Notes under the pieces: model-generated | The model's database searches: none | Seen by the model: the letters and a program-made list of their open reading frames with translations, nothing else | What the model was told of the DNA's origin: nothing | Translations under genes and position numbers: made by a program | Part shown: in pieces, positions 9,736 through 21,454 of the stretch | Position numbering within the stretch: the stretch's first letter is position 1 | Layout: every line of letters starts with the position of its first letter | From: Wurfbainia villosa | Lineage: Eukaryota; Streptophyta; Magnoliopsida; Zingiberales; Zingiberaceae | Direction of reading: 5' to 3' | Assembly (NCBI GenBank): GCA_025175895.1 | Contig: CM045990.1 | Span: forward strand, 1,364,001 to 1,428,000 | Length of the DNA: 64,000 nucleotides

Positions 9736-11947
9736 TGTTGGGTTTCCGGCACCGCGGCGAGTGTGTGTTCGAACATGTTTCGTAAACATGTACACAACGG
9801 AAGAATTAAAAAGTAATAAATCTAATTTATTACAACACACACATCACATGCATGAATAGTACAACATGTGTAGACATAATCGTAGTTTCAAATTTTACAA
9901 TAAAAGAAAATTATGCTAGTTATACTTGACGTATCACGTGCAGCGGGAATGACATCAACTGGAGCAACTCTCGCTAGAATTGTCTCTATCCGTATCCACG
10001 TCGAGTACCGTCAGGATAGCTTCGCCAAACTACGAGCCTCATCTTCGTAGGAGTCACTAGCCTCGTGTCTAAGACGATGTGATCGAGAGAAGATCGCAAT
10101 CCGAATCAAAATTCGGATTCGAAAATGAGTCCCCAAAACTCACTTCGCCAGAGAGGTATTCATCAACCGATTGACGAATCCTTGGTCCTCCACCTATGAG
10201 GATTATCGGAGATCCAATCCCCGGTAATAAAGTCACTGTCGGAGCTCCAAACACCGTCCAAATGACGCTCTGACAAGAAGGAAACAAGCTGTCCAAAAAC
10301 TGGACAGCATGGTGGAGGACTTAGCGCCGGCCAAAGAGAGAGGGTCGGCTGGTCCTTGGTCACCGGAGCCAAGGAGGGTTGCTGGAGGATGGTTGGCAGC
10401 AGTTGGAGGCTGACGGCAGCAGGTGGCGGCGTCCAGCAAGGAGGGCGGCAACAAGGTTGGGCAGCAACCTTGTTGGGCGGCAAGGAGAGGAGAAGGGCTT
10501 GGGTGGCTAGGGTTTCCAACACACAAATTATATACGAAAAAACCTTAAGCCATGTTTTATAGAGAACACATTCTCATAACAGTTATTGGTTCATAACCAA
10601 AACCCGTTAACCCGCTCCAATAACTTAAGTTAAAATAAACTGAACCGAGTTGGTCTATTTTAAGCTAAAATGAACCGAACCAACTTTGGTTCATTCGTTT
10701 AAAACAAACCAAATCCCTTTGGTTTATTCTCCACCATTGGATTAGAACCAAATCAATTTGGTTCATCCATCATATCTTCATAAGACTCGACCCATCCATG
10801 CTTCCATTGCGACTGAAACAATTTCATGCTCGCTCCTTTGTTTGGTCCAACCAAACCTAGTTTCTCTCGATATGAGAATCTTATTCTCAAGCTCGTTTTA
10901 AATCCTTCGGATTACGCTCGTTGTGCGTGTGACCAAATAGGTTCTTGGTTTATGTTGGCCATCTATAATTAACCATAATTATAGAATGATCATGAGTGAC
11001 ACCTAGTAGTACATCATGATCCCCAATTAATCGAAAAATCAACAGTTGATCCAAAACCATTTCTGAAACCCTTCAGCAGCTACAATGAATCGTGCCCTGT
11101 TCCATTCACTCATCTTATACCTACTTGGTTCAGGACATGGTCTATAGTGTCAGTCCTCACTATGCTGACTACGTCACACCTAGCCCAAGTATCATTTCCT
11201 CGTCTTACGGATTCTAGTTACTGCACATGTATCCAAGAGTACCTTACTCTAAACATGTAATGCTTTGGCCAAAGACTTTAGTAACAATCCGATGAGAGGC
11301 CATGGGTATACATCTCCTTGCAAGGAGTGGTGAATCCTTTATAGGCTATTCAAACATCTTCGGCTACTTCGACTTATACCCAATCATCCCAGGTCCACAT
11401 CTCCTCAGAGATGCTTGCTTAAGATGTCAAAGCATAAGTCTTCCCGACCAAGATGACTTGAATATCGCAAGTCAAAGGAACATTGCACTTAAGCTGCAGT
11501 AAGAACTTCATTGACATATCTATATATGCAGAGAACCATATGAAGTCTTACAGCTGGTCACTCCAATGAACTAGTTACTGTAACTAGCATTCACGATTAA
11601 CTCTGGACATCACAATGTCTTCAGTCAGTGAGAATTAACAGCTTGGATACACCAAATAGTATACCTCGTGCTAGTCTCGACAGAATTGATGGTGTCCAAA
11701 TCCAACAATTCATCAACTAGGGATAATTCCAATACATAATAATTACACATGTAGAGATACTCACTAGTTATGATTCAATCACAAATTCTCTCATGCTGTG
11801 AATCGTATTGTGGACATTCAGTAAATGAGTTTAAGATCTAATCAAATATATGAAAAAATGTATACTCAAATAGTGAATCTTCATTTATCATAAAAATGGT
11901 TTAAACATAAGGCGATTGCCTTGGACACCTCTCATATATAACTAACA
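9736..11947 (-). repeat. 3' LTR of element D
   Basis: On the plus strand it begins TGTTGGGTTTCCGGC and ends CATATATAACTAACA. The following AACTCCCACTTGG is the polypurine tract of the minus strand. It is co-linear with 33848-35973. Open frames inside it (for example 10163-10522) are GC-rich by-products of the segment 10290-10500 and have no family match. Confidence 0.92.
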
Positions 11948-11960
11948 AACTCCCACTTGG
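11948..11960 (-). promoter_or_regulatory. Polypurine tract of element D
   Basis: On the minus strand this reads CCAAGTGGGAGTT directly before the 3' LTR, the usual place for plus-strand DNA priming. Confidence 0.75.
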
Positions 11961-11961
11961 C

Positions 11962-14195
11962 CTAATGCCAATCGCCATGGTATCCAATACCATAAGCTCT
12001 AACATGACCCTCAAACTTACTTTGAAGTAAGGCCTTAGTTAAATGATCCGCTAAGTTCTTTTTAGTGGGAATCTTCTCGATTTGAATTTCTTTCCTACCG
12101 ATAATCTCTCTGATCAGATGATAGTGCCGAAGCACATGTTTGGATCATTGATGAGACCTTATCAAGTTCAAAGATGAACATCTCAATCCAAACTGCTTCC
12201 TTTGCTACTTCCAAAGCTGCAATGTATTCTGCCTCAGTGGCAGAATCTGCTATATTGTCTTGCTTGGAACCTTTCCAACTTATTGCACCTCTATTTAAGA
12301 CAAATGCGTACCCAGACTGAGACCTGGAATCATCCTTGTCTGTCTGGAAGCTGGCATTCGTATACCCACGTATTACCTTATAACCTTCTCCATATATTAG
12401 GAACACATTCTTAGTTCTTTTTAAGTACTTAAGGATTGTCTTAATAGCCACCCAATGATCCATTCCTGGATCAGACTAGTATCTGCTCATGACACTCAGA
12501 GCATATGATACATCGGACCTCGTACATAACATAACATACATGATAGATCCTATTGCAGATGCATAAGGAATCTTATTCATGCAAATCCTTGTCTTCTGTG
12601 CGTGGATACATAGACTTCGAAAGGTGTATCCCATGCCTGATGGGTAGAAAACCTTTCTTGGATTCCGATATACTAAACCTCTTTAGCACTCGGTCTATAT
12701 ATGTAGATTGAGAAAGACTAAGCAACTGATTCGATCTATCCCTATAGATCTTAATCCCGAGAATATAGGTTGCTTCTCCCAGGTCTTTCATGGAGAATGT
12801 CTTAGACAACCAAATTTTAACTGACTGTAAAACAGAAACATCGTTTCCTATAAGTAATATGTCATCGACATACAATACTAGGAACACGAATGCACTCCCA
12901 CTAACCTTCATGTATACACAGGGTTCGTCTGGATTTTGTGAGAAATCAAACCTTTTGATTGTCTCATCAAAATGGATATTCCAACTCCTGGATGCTTGCT
13001 TCAGTTCATAAATGGACCGTCGAAGTTTGCATACCTTGGTTTTATCAACCGATGTGAAACCCTCAGGCTGTATCATATACACGTCCTCGAGTAGGTTTCC
13101 GTTAAGGAAAGCCGTTTTCATATCCATCTGCCATATCTCATAATCATAATGAGCCGCTATGGCTAGGATCATCCGAATGGATTTAAGCATAGCTACCGGT
13201 GAATAGGTCTCATCATAATCAACACCTTGTTTTTGACGATTGCCTTTCGCCACTAATCTAGCCTTAAAGGTAATCACATTACCATCCATGTCGATTTTCT
13301 TCTTGAAAACCCACTTGCACCCTATAGGCTTAATGCCTTCAGGTGGGTCCACCAAGTTCCAAACTTGATTTTCATACATGGAATCCATTTCCGACTTCAT
13401 GGCTTCAAGCCATTTGTCCCTTTCTAAACTTTTCAGAACTTCTTCATAATTGGTAGGCTCCTCATTGTCAATGAGTAACATGTCATTCGATTCACTTATG
13501 AGAAATTCATATCTCTCGGGAATGTTGCGTGTCCTACCAGATCTACGAAGATGTGGTGTCACAATAGGTTCAACCGATGTCTCATCACTATGAGTTATCA
13601 GTTGAGGTGCTTGACTAGGTATCTCATCAATGTCTATTGGAGTCTCTTGAACCTCCTCAAGTTCAACAACGCTCCCACTATTTTCTTGCAAGAGAAAATC
13701 TTTCTCTAGAAACACAAAATGCCTTGAAACAAACACCTTTTGTTCCACAGGATGATAGAATTGGTAACCCCTTGTTTCCTTAGGGTATCCAATAAATAGA
13801 CATTTATCAGACTTAGCATCCAGTTTGTCTGATACAATCCGCTTCACATAAGCAGGACAACCCCATATCTTCAAGTAAGATAAATGAGGTTTCTTACTAT
13901 TCCATATCTCATATGGAGTAGTAGAGACTACCTTGGTCGGGACTCTGTTTAACAAGTAAACAATAGTCTGAAGTGCATAGCCCCAAAAGGACTTGGGAAG
14001 ATTTGCATGATTCATCATCGACCTAACCAAGTCCAACAAGGTTCGGTTTCACCTCTCAGATACACCATTATGCTGTGGTGTATATGGAGGAGTCCATTGA
14101 GACAATATGCCATTGTCTCTTAGATAATCCAGAAACTTTTGACTCAAATATTCACTACCTCGATTCGATAGAAGTATTTTAATACTCTTGCAAAA
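11962..14195 (-). pseudogene. Element D pol: integrase C-terminal part, reverse transcriptase and RNase H (broken)
   Basis: The longest open frame, 12573-14039 (488 residues), covers the end of integrase (FWGYALQTIVYLLNR) and nearly all of the reverse transcriptase: GCKWVFKKK, ARLVAKG, WQMDMKTAFLNG, and the active-site YVDDILLIGN. Just upstream, 14040-14195, the second integrase aspartate site reads LSNRGSEY where the family has S-D-R-G, and a stop follows NGVSER. After 12573 the frame shifts; RNase H continues at 12463-12095 (SGYAFVLNRGAISW, EAEYIAALEVAKEAVW) and shifts again, ending at TAG 11962-11964 before the polypurine tract. The catalytic loss in integrase plus stops and shifts make it inactive. 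Confidence 0.9.
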
Positions 14196-15159
14196 TTATT
14201 TCTCTACTTCATTTCTGAATTCTTTGAAGCCTTTAAAGGCTTCAAACTTGTGTTTCATCAAGAACACATACCCAAACCGTGAGTGATCATTGGTGAAGGT
14301 AATGAAGTAGCTATAGCCTTCTAGAGCTTGAGTTGACATAGGTCTGCATACATCAGTATGTATTAGACCAAGCAACTCTCCCACCGGTTCACCTTTTCCC
14401 GTAAAAGGTAACTTAGTCATTTTGCCTTTTAAGCATGATTCGCATGCATCATATGAATCTAATTCAAACAATTCCAGAATTCCATATTGGTGTAATTCGG
14501 ATATGCATTTCTTGCTTATATGGCCAAGACGACAATGCCACATGTAGGAGGCTAATTGATTATCTTTTCGAGCATGCTTGTTGCTCGCTTCAATATTGAA
14601 AATGTCACTGGATACGTCCAACGTATAAATACCATTACTTAAAGTTCCAGTCCCATAAAGAATGCCATTCAAAGTTATGTAACAACAATTGTTACTAAAA
14701 GTTAAATGGTACCCATTTCTATTCAAAAAAGAAATATAAATGATGTTCTTTATCAACGAAGGAACATAAAAGCAATTGTCCAGTTCTAAGACAAGTCCTG
14801 TAGGGAGTTTCAACAAATACGTTTCGATGGCGAGTGCAGCAACCTTTGCTCCATTCCCAACACGTAAATTTGACTCTCCCTTGACGAGTCTTCTTCTATT
14901 TCTTAGCCCATGTATGTCATTACATATATGTGAGCCACACCTAGTATCCAATACCCAAGTGTCTGAGAAAATAGAATGGCAATCAATAACGAAGATATCT
15001 GAAGAAGATGGGGCATCTGATGTCTTATTCTTCTTCACGGACTCAAGATAAATCTTGCAGTTTCTTCGCCAATGGCCCTCCTTGCCATAATGATGGAAAG
15101 TGCCCTTTTGAGCTGGTTCTGCCTTTTTAGCCTTTTTTTTCTTCCCCTTCTGTTGTTCC
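14196..15159 (-). pseudogene. Element D gag end, protease and integrase N-terminal part
   Basis: Open from the insertion point of A (15159) down to a stop at 14196. In order: a lysine-rich linker; a degenerate zinc knuckle (HHYGKEGHWRRNC, with the first two cysteines changed); a protease active-site segment reading WVLDTRCGSHICN, where the usual glycine after D-T is an arginine; the integrase zinc domain (MWHCRLGH ... CESCLKGKMTKLPF); and the first catalytic aspartate (LIHTDVCRPM). It is continuous with gag at 20615-21113 across element A. Confidence 0.88.
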
Positions 15160-16356
15160 TGTTGGGGATCGATTGGCCGGCTAGAGGGGGGTGAATAGCC
15201 CTCTTACTTTGGATGTTGGAATTCTCTCGTTCGTTTGCTCGTCTACACAATCGTTAGCGCAAGCGGAAGCATAAACAATAAAAACAAAGCGATAAACGAA
15301 AATACAAATGCTAACAAAGGATGTAACGTGGTTCACGGCTACGCCGCTAGTCCACGGTCCCCGATTCGTCCTCGGTGAATCACTCCGCTAAACCAATCCA
15401 CTAAATGGTCTCTCCTTTGCACCAAGCTAGGTGGAGGTAACCTTTACAATCAAGATCACTCTTCTTACAAATAGAATGGAGTAAAAGCAAGTAAGAAGAG
15501 TTTAGAACTTGTGGAGCACTTGGAAGATCACTTAGAGCATAAGCATTAGCCTCCACAAGCTCCACACCCTCTCTTTTTATAGAGAGGGCTGATTTCTTCC
15601 CGTTGGCCACCACCAGTCGACTGCTGCCCTTGGCAGTCGATTGCCGCCACTCCAACGGCCTCCGAACACGTCGGATCCCGACCGTTGTAGTCCAACAGAA
15701 CACTTGGCGCCGATCGATGGACCTCATCCCGATCGGCCGCCTCGTAGTCGATTGCCCGATCGGCTCGAACGGTTATGTGGCTAAAACCTATTGACTACCG
15801 ATCACGCCGCCTTCGACCGATCGATTCGATCATCGGCTATAATCCGGTCGGGCCGATACCGCCGAACTACATTCGATTATTAGTCGACCGCCATGACATG
15901 GCAATGACCGTGTCGGGAAAACCCATCCGACACTTGGCCAAATGGCCAAGTTTCACCTAAGAGCTACCCCTCCCCGGGTTACAATCGCTCACTCTCATCT
16001 CTCGTAGTCCCTCGCCTTCGAAGTTCTCTTCGTTCTCGGCCACGTCCCTCGGCAGCATCAGGCACACGGCTCTGCAATGCTCCTTCGCGTCTCTTGCCTC
16101 GAAGTCTACTTCCTCCGACTTCACTCCAAGCTTCTCGTCCGGCGGTCCCTCGGATGCTCCAAGCGCATGGCTTCCGCAAAGCTATCCTTCACCGACTCAA
16201 GGCACGAGTCATGAGATGTGAAACTCGCCACGGCTCCATGTGCGAATTACTAAGTCCTGCACGACTTCAACGCACATATCAAATCAACATAACACACTAA
16301 CTTAAACCCTTTGCCACACCATCAAAACCATATTACGGCAAGAGATTGCCCTAACA
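15160..16356 (-). repeat. 3' LTR of element A
   Basis: On the plus strand it begins TGTTGGGGATCGATTGG and ends TTGCCCTAACA. TATAAAAA on the minus strand lies at 15574-15581. The patch 15690-15915 differs strongly from the partner LTR although both sides match closely. In this copy many CAGTCGACTG boxes are altered there. Confidence 0.93.
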
Positions 16357-16371
16357 ATCTCCCCCTTTTTG
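16357..16371 (-). promoter_or_regulatory. Polypurine tract of element A
   Basis: On the minus strand this reads CAAAAAGGGGGAGAT immediately before the LTR start, a classic polypurine tract. Further tracts of the same kind occur at about 16465-16510 and 16535-16550. Confidence 0.85.
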
Positions 16372-17627
16372 ATGTGTGGCAATCCGTTTAAGTTAGGTAA
16401 AAACATTTGATATAAATTTTAAAGGAAAGAAAGCATGTAAACATAAACATGATATAGCAACATGCAACTCCCCCTTAATCCATGAAACTCCCCCTTAATT
16501 TCTCCCCCTATCATTATTAACTTAAACATAATCATTTCTCCCCCTTTGACACCATCAAAAAGATTATCACTAAGTTAAAAGCACATGACATCAAGTCTAA
16601 TAGAAAGAAAATACCACAAGTTGATTTAAAATCGGAATTCAGCCTTTACTGGTCTGATATTCAGGTCATCAGTCGACTGGTTCAGACTACCAGTCGACTG
16701 GCACGCTGTTTTCGGGATTTCTGATTTCTGGGGTGAATTTCAGAAATGCATTAAAAATTCCAGAAAATTTGAAAAATCATGAAATTTGGGGAACACATTT
16801 CTTTTAAGTATATCTATCAGTGAAAAATAGGTTTTCATGAAAAATCATTATATTTCCATGTATTTGCCAAAAATCCATAAGCTTTAAAAACTACTAGGTT
16901 TTTGATCATAAGAGTATCCATTTTAACACCTAGTCTTGCTTTGAATTGTTTCAAAACATGAATACTTAGATTTTAGATTAAGAAATTGTTTTGAAAACAT
17001 ATGAAATATCCAACCATGATCTTTGGGCAATATGTCTATGAATTAAACATAAGCCTTCCCCATGATTGGTCTATTATTGCTATTTTGATACTTTAAATGA
17101 CCATCTAAATGCCATAGGCATTAGTGGACATTTGTATCATCCTAACATCTCACTCATGCTAAGTTTGCAATCAAGTTAGCCTATAGTGAGTGTGAGATGC
17201 ATCCTAGGGGGTATTTGGATATACTTAACCCTTGTATTCATGCAATTCTATCATGGTTAAGTATCAACCCAACAACCTATATGATCATAATGACATATAT
17301 GAATGAATTCTACATTATGATCATGAAACTCATGTATTCATCAAATAATAGTCATGCATTAGGTATTATATGATGATAATAAACAAAGTATCACCTAAAG
17401 CATGATTCAACCCTATTTCCCATGATTATGTGCCAAATATCAATAGCATAAATCATGATTGCTAACATACATAGCAATTACATTAATCATCATGATTTAA
17501 GCATTATTATCTATTTATGGGCACGTTATCATCACCCAACACTATTTAAAAATGTTGTCCCGCCATCCTAAGTCAACCAAAATATGATATAGGTCAATTG
17601 CATATGGTTGACTACCCTAGAGTTATC
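16357..17627 (-). other. Noncoding spacer of element A between gag and 3' LTR
   Basis: About 1.3 kb, AT-rich, with no open frame of note, occupying the place where pol would be. It contains extra polypurine-like tracts near the LTR, two CAGTCGACTG boxes (16665-16700), and many CATGATCATG-type palindromes. The phrase 'acatctcactcatgc ... gtgagtgtgagatg' (about 17145-17200) has counterparts in the spacers of B1, B2 and B3, so this region is related across families. Confidence 0.75.
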
Positions 17628-19361
17628 CTAACCCTTAAGGATGGATTTTGGAACCCAAAATAAGTTCTTTCCTATTGGGTTCACTAAGTATTCCTTGGGG
17701 ATCCATTTCCTAGCTATTACTTTCTTCTTATCTTGTCCCCTAGCTATTAGGCATTTGTAGGCCTTTTCATTTTTCTTTTCCTTGTAGCCTAGGCCCTTTT
17801 TGTTGAAGCTAGCTCTTTGGCTCCCTAAGATCATGTTCAATGTGTTGGAGCCAATTGTGAATTTTTCTAGGGCTTTTGTTAAATAATCTACCTTTTCCCT
17901 TAAAGCCCTATTTTCATTTATACATGCATCACTAACATCTAATGGCACATAAAGGTCATGTGAGCATGCATCATTTAAGCTAGAAGAAATATTATCATTT
18001 AAGCATGCATTTTCTAGCTTATTTTCCAATGCCTTAATTTGATTAAGCATGCTTTTATTTTTCTTTTTCATTCCAAATAAGTCCTTAGTTAAACTAGAAA
18101 TTATGGAAACTATTTTCTTAGGAGAGGCTTTCGTTACCATAGTTTCCATGTCCTCTTCTTCTTCGGATGATGAGGATGTAGAAGCTCCCCCTTCATTTGA
18201 GCTCTCCCCACTTGAGCTTGATCCTTCATTTTCGGATGAAGAGCAATCCAAGTCATCAAAGGCCATCAAGGCCAAATTGGTGACAAAGGCATTCTCCTCA
18301 TCCGATGATGATGAGGAGGATGAGGATGGGTCATCCCAAGTCCTTGCCTTTAGAGCTTTGGTCTTCCCCTTTTCTTTTGTCTTCTTCTCCTCTTCCTTCT
18401 TTTTCTTGCTCCCCTTTTTCTTCTTCTTTTCTTCTTTCTTTTTCCTCTCTTCCTTGCTCTTGTTTAGGAGAGGACAATTGTCCCTTATGTGCCCCTCTCC
18501 TTGGCAATTGTAGCATATGACCTTCCCCCTTGGTCTTCTATTCCTATCATGAGATTTATCAAATCTAAAATTCTTAAATGCACGTCTTACCTTCCTTACC
18601 ATATAGGCTTCTTCGGTGCTATCCATGGAGGAGGAGGAAGACGCTTCGTCATCGGAGGAGGAGGAGATCTCTATCTTCTTCTTTCCCTTATTTGCCAACA
18701 ATGCTACTCCCCTTGAAGGTTGTATTTTTGGCTCTTCTTGTATTCCTTCAAGCCTAGATTCATGTAATTCCATAGTGGAGAAAAATTCATCTAGAGTACT
18801 TACCTCTAGATTCTTTGAAATGTAAAATGAGTCCACCATTGAACTCCACTTGGATGATCGGGGGAAAGCATCTATGGCCTTCATTATCATATCGCGATTG
18901 GAGAGCCTTTCTCCTACACTTGTTAGTCCATTTAAAATTTCTTTGAATCTAGAATGCAAAGAAGTTACCTTTTCTCCCTTTTCTAATTTAATGTTGGATA
19001 GTTGGGAGCGGAGGAGATCTCTCCTTGCTAGCTTTGCCTCGGATGTGCCTTCATGAAGCTCAATTAGCTTCTCCCACATCTCCTTGGCGCTTAAGCATTC
19101 TCCTATTCGGTTGATTTCTTATTGGGGGAGCACATTGAAGAGATGATGCTTGGCTTTTGAATTTGCAAGGTGTTCTTCCCTTTGCCTTTTGGTCCACCTA
19201 GATTTCTCTATTGGCTTCCCCTCTTCATCCCTAGGCAAAACGAAACCGGATTCCATTGTAATCATAATATCAAAATCCGTTTCGAAAAATACCTCCATTC
19301 GCTTCTTCCACCAAGCGAATTCTCCTTCAAACTTTGGAGGATGGATGTTGGAGCCGGTCAT
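17628..19361 (-). CDS. gag polyprotein of element A (one in-frame stop)
   Basis: One frame runs 19361-17628, broken only by a TAA at 19119-19121. The first 80 residues (MTGSNIHPPKFEG, FVLPRDEEGKP, RWTKRQREEH) match the copia gag start. After the stop come the UBN2-like region (MWEKLIELHEGT, LLRSQLSNIKLEKGE, AIDAFPRSSKW), a CCHC zinc knuckle (CYNCQGEGHIRDNC), a very Lys/Glu- and Ser-rich low-complexity region, a coiled coil (KALENKLENAC), then MILGSQRASF and WIPKEYLVNPIGKNLFWVPK. It should form a virus-like particle and bind the element's RNA. No protease follows. Being almost intact in a pol-less element suggests that gag may still be used. Confidence 0.9.
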
Positions 19362-19408
19362 TTCGAAAATTGCTTGTTGTGGCGGTTAGTCCTCGACAAG
19401 CTTTCCTT

Positions 19409-19421
19409 GGCTCTGATACCA
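19409..19421 (-). promoter_or_regulatory. Primer-binding site of element A
   Basis: On the minus strand TGGTATCAGAGCC lies two bases after the LTR end, an exact initiator tRNA-Met type site. Confidence 0.9.
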
Positions 19422-19423
19422 CT

Positions 19424-20614
19424 TGTTGGGGATCGATTGGCCGGCTAGAGGGGGGTGAATAGCCCTCTTACTTTGGATGTTGGAATTTTCTCGTTCGTTT
19501 GCTCGTCTACACAATCGTTAGCGCAAGCGGAAGCATAAACAATAAAAACAAAGCGATAAATGAAAATACAAACGCTAACAAAGGATGTAACGTGGTTCAC
19601 GGCTATGCCGCTAGTCCACGGTCCCCGATTCGTCCTCGGTGAATCACTCCGCTAAACCAATCCACTAAATAGTCTCTCCTTTGCACCAAGCTAGGTGGAG
19701 GTAACCTTTACAATCAAGATCACTCTTCTTACAAATAGAATGGAGTAAAAGCAAGTAAGAAGAGTTTAGAACTTGTGGAGCACTTGGAAGATCACTTAGA
19801 GCATAAGCATTAGCCTCCACAAGCTCCACACCCTCTCTTTTTACAGAGAGGGCTGATTTCTTCCCGTTGGCCGCCACTAGTCGACTGCTGCCCTTGGCAG
19901 TCGACTGCCGCCACTCCAACGGCCTCCGAACACGTCGGATCCCGACCGTTGTAGTCCAACGGAACACTTGGCGATCACGCCTCCGTAGTCGACGCCTGCG
20001 GCTTAAGAACGGTTCTGGCCAAAACCCTATTGACCCGATCGCCGCTTGGCTGATCGATTGGCGCCGACCGCCCATCGATGATCGCTGGCCACAATCCAAT
20101 CAGTCGGATACCAGTCGAACTACATTCGACTCAGAGAAGTCGACTGCCATGACATGACAGTCGACTGGTGTCGGGAAAACTCATCCGACACTTGGACAAA
20201 TGACCAAGTTTCACCTAAGAGCTACCCCTCCCCGGGTTATAATCGCTCACTCTCATCTCTCGGAGTCCCTCGCCTTCGAAGTTCTCTTCGTTCTCGGCCA
20301 CGTCCCTCAGCAGCATCAGGCGCACAACTCTGCAATGCTCCTTCGCGTCTCTTGCCTCGAAGTCTACTTCCTCCGGCTTCACTCCAAGCTTCTCGTCCGG
20401 CGGTCCCTCGGATGCTCCAAGCGCACGGCTTCCGCAAAGCTATCCTTCACCGACTCAAGGCACGAGTCATGAGATGTGAAACTCGCCACGGCTCCATGTG
20501 CGAATTACTAAGTCCTGCACGACTTCAACACACATATTCAATCAACATAACACACTAACTTAAACCCTTTGCCACACCATCAAAACCATATTACGACAAG
20601 AGATTGCCCTAACA
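19424..20614 (-). repeat. 5' LTR of element A
   Basis: Begins TGTTGGGGATCG and ends GCCCTAACA (plus-strand reading), before GTTCC. The TATA box of the partner LTR reads TGTAAAAA here (about 19844-19851), a change in the LTR that would drive transcription. The CAGTCGACTG boxes are better preserved than in the partner (19875-20165). Confidence 0.93.
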
Positions 20615-21113
20615 GTTCCTTTGACTTCCTCTTAGAACCTTTCTTCAAGGAATCAACTAACAGCACCGTCCCTTGCTCATGCTTCACAGAAGGCTCCAAA
20701 GTCTTCAGCATATTGAGCAGTACCACAAATGAACCTTCTTGCATCTCAGAGGTGAAGAGGAGATTGAAGACTTCGAACCTTTCGAATCTCACTTTCTCAT
20801 CAAACAACTCATAAAGATGAAAGACTATGGTATGAACATCCATATGCTCATGTTGCTTTCGCAGCTTGGGTACCATCACGGCTAGCATGATACAACTCAC
20901 TAGTTAAGAATCACTCACATGTTTCTGATAGACCAACAATTGGTCCAGAGTTGCATCATCACTAGGACGGGCGGGAAGAGGCTCTTCGAGGACATACACA
21001 AGCTTTTTTGCCTTGAGAACAATTCTCAAGTTTCTAGGCCAGTCTAAGAAGTTCGGCCCAGTCAATTTATTCAAATTCAAAATAGAGCGCAAATTCAAAG
21101 ACATCATAATCAA
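20615..21113 (-). pseudogene. gag of element D, N-terminal part
   Basis: From ATG at 21113 the frame gives NLNKLTGPNFLDWPRNLRIVL, the conserved copia gag start, then a stop at 20904 in the same frame, then SCIMLAVMVPKLRKQHEHMD and FERFEVFNLLFTSEMQEGSFVV. It then jumps to LLNMLKTLEPSVK, so the middle of gag seems to be missing. It ends where element A inserted. The last residues of the open frame (LLGQSLVVIWF) are read from A's LTR and do not belong to gag. Confidence 0.88.
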
Positions 21114-21454
21114 GCGATTAACCTAGAAATACAAAATTGAGCCTATATGAGAAAGATGGAAAAATGCATCAACATACATTTATAAATCCCATATATTTTT
21201 TGAATTTTTAAAACCCCAAAATTACTTCGGGAGATCGTAGGTCCATCTCCGAATGGCCTGATATCCAACATAGATATGAACAACCTTGGAGAGAGTCCAA
21301 CAAGCCATTCATAGCTACAATGGTAGGTATCAAGTATACCGACTGCATATCACATATATGCAACTATCACAATGTGCTATCAACTAATTGAATATTCACA
21401 CATACATCGGGTTGTTAACTCATTAACAAGTATGCATCATATGTATAACACCCA
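21114..21454 (-). other. Element D leader, gag-proximal part
   Basis: Untranslated leader upstream of gag on the minus strand, cut at 21454 by G and resuming at 32892. It contains one copy of the hairpin TTGGAGAGAGTCCAA at 21286-21300, also seen on the other side of G. Confidence 0.75.

Larger units (their letters stand above)
15160..20614 (-). mobile_element. Element A: gag-only copia retrotransposon in gag of D
   Basis: LTRs at 15160-16356 and 19424-20614, flanked by GTTCC at 15155-15159 and 20615-20619. Internal order on the minus strand: primer site, gag (19361-17628), noncoding spacer, polypurine tract. No pol genes. The LTRs are nearly identical outside one variable patch, so the insertion is recent. 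Confidence 0.95.

Noticed and set aside
9736..9740. D and F as helpers for the gag-only families
   Set aside because: Their LTR ends, polypurine tracts and gag types differ from those of A, B and C. A SIRE-like element with pol is a more natural helper and is not in this window.
10163..10562. Overlapping open frames on both strands with Pro/Leu-rich products, repeated at 34275-34666
   Set aside because: They lie in the GC-rich part of element D's LTRs, occur on both strands at once and differ in frame between the two LTRs. No conserved protein signal.
18049..18520. Long frames on the plus strand opposite gag of element A (Ser/Phe-rich)
   Set aside because: They are antisense shadows of the Lys/Glu/Ser low-complexity region of gag on the minus strand.
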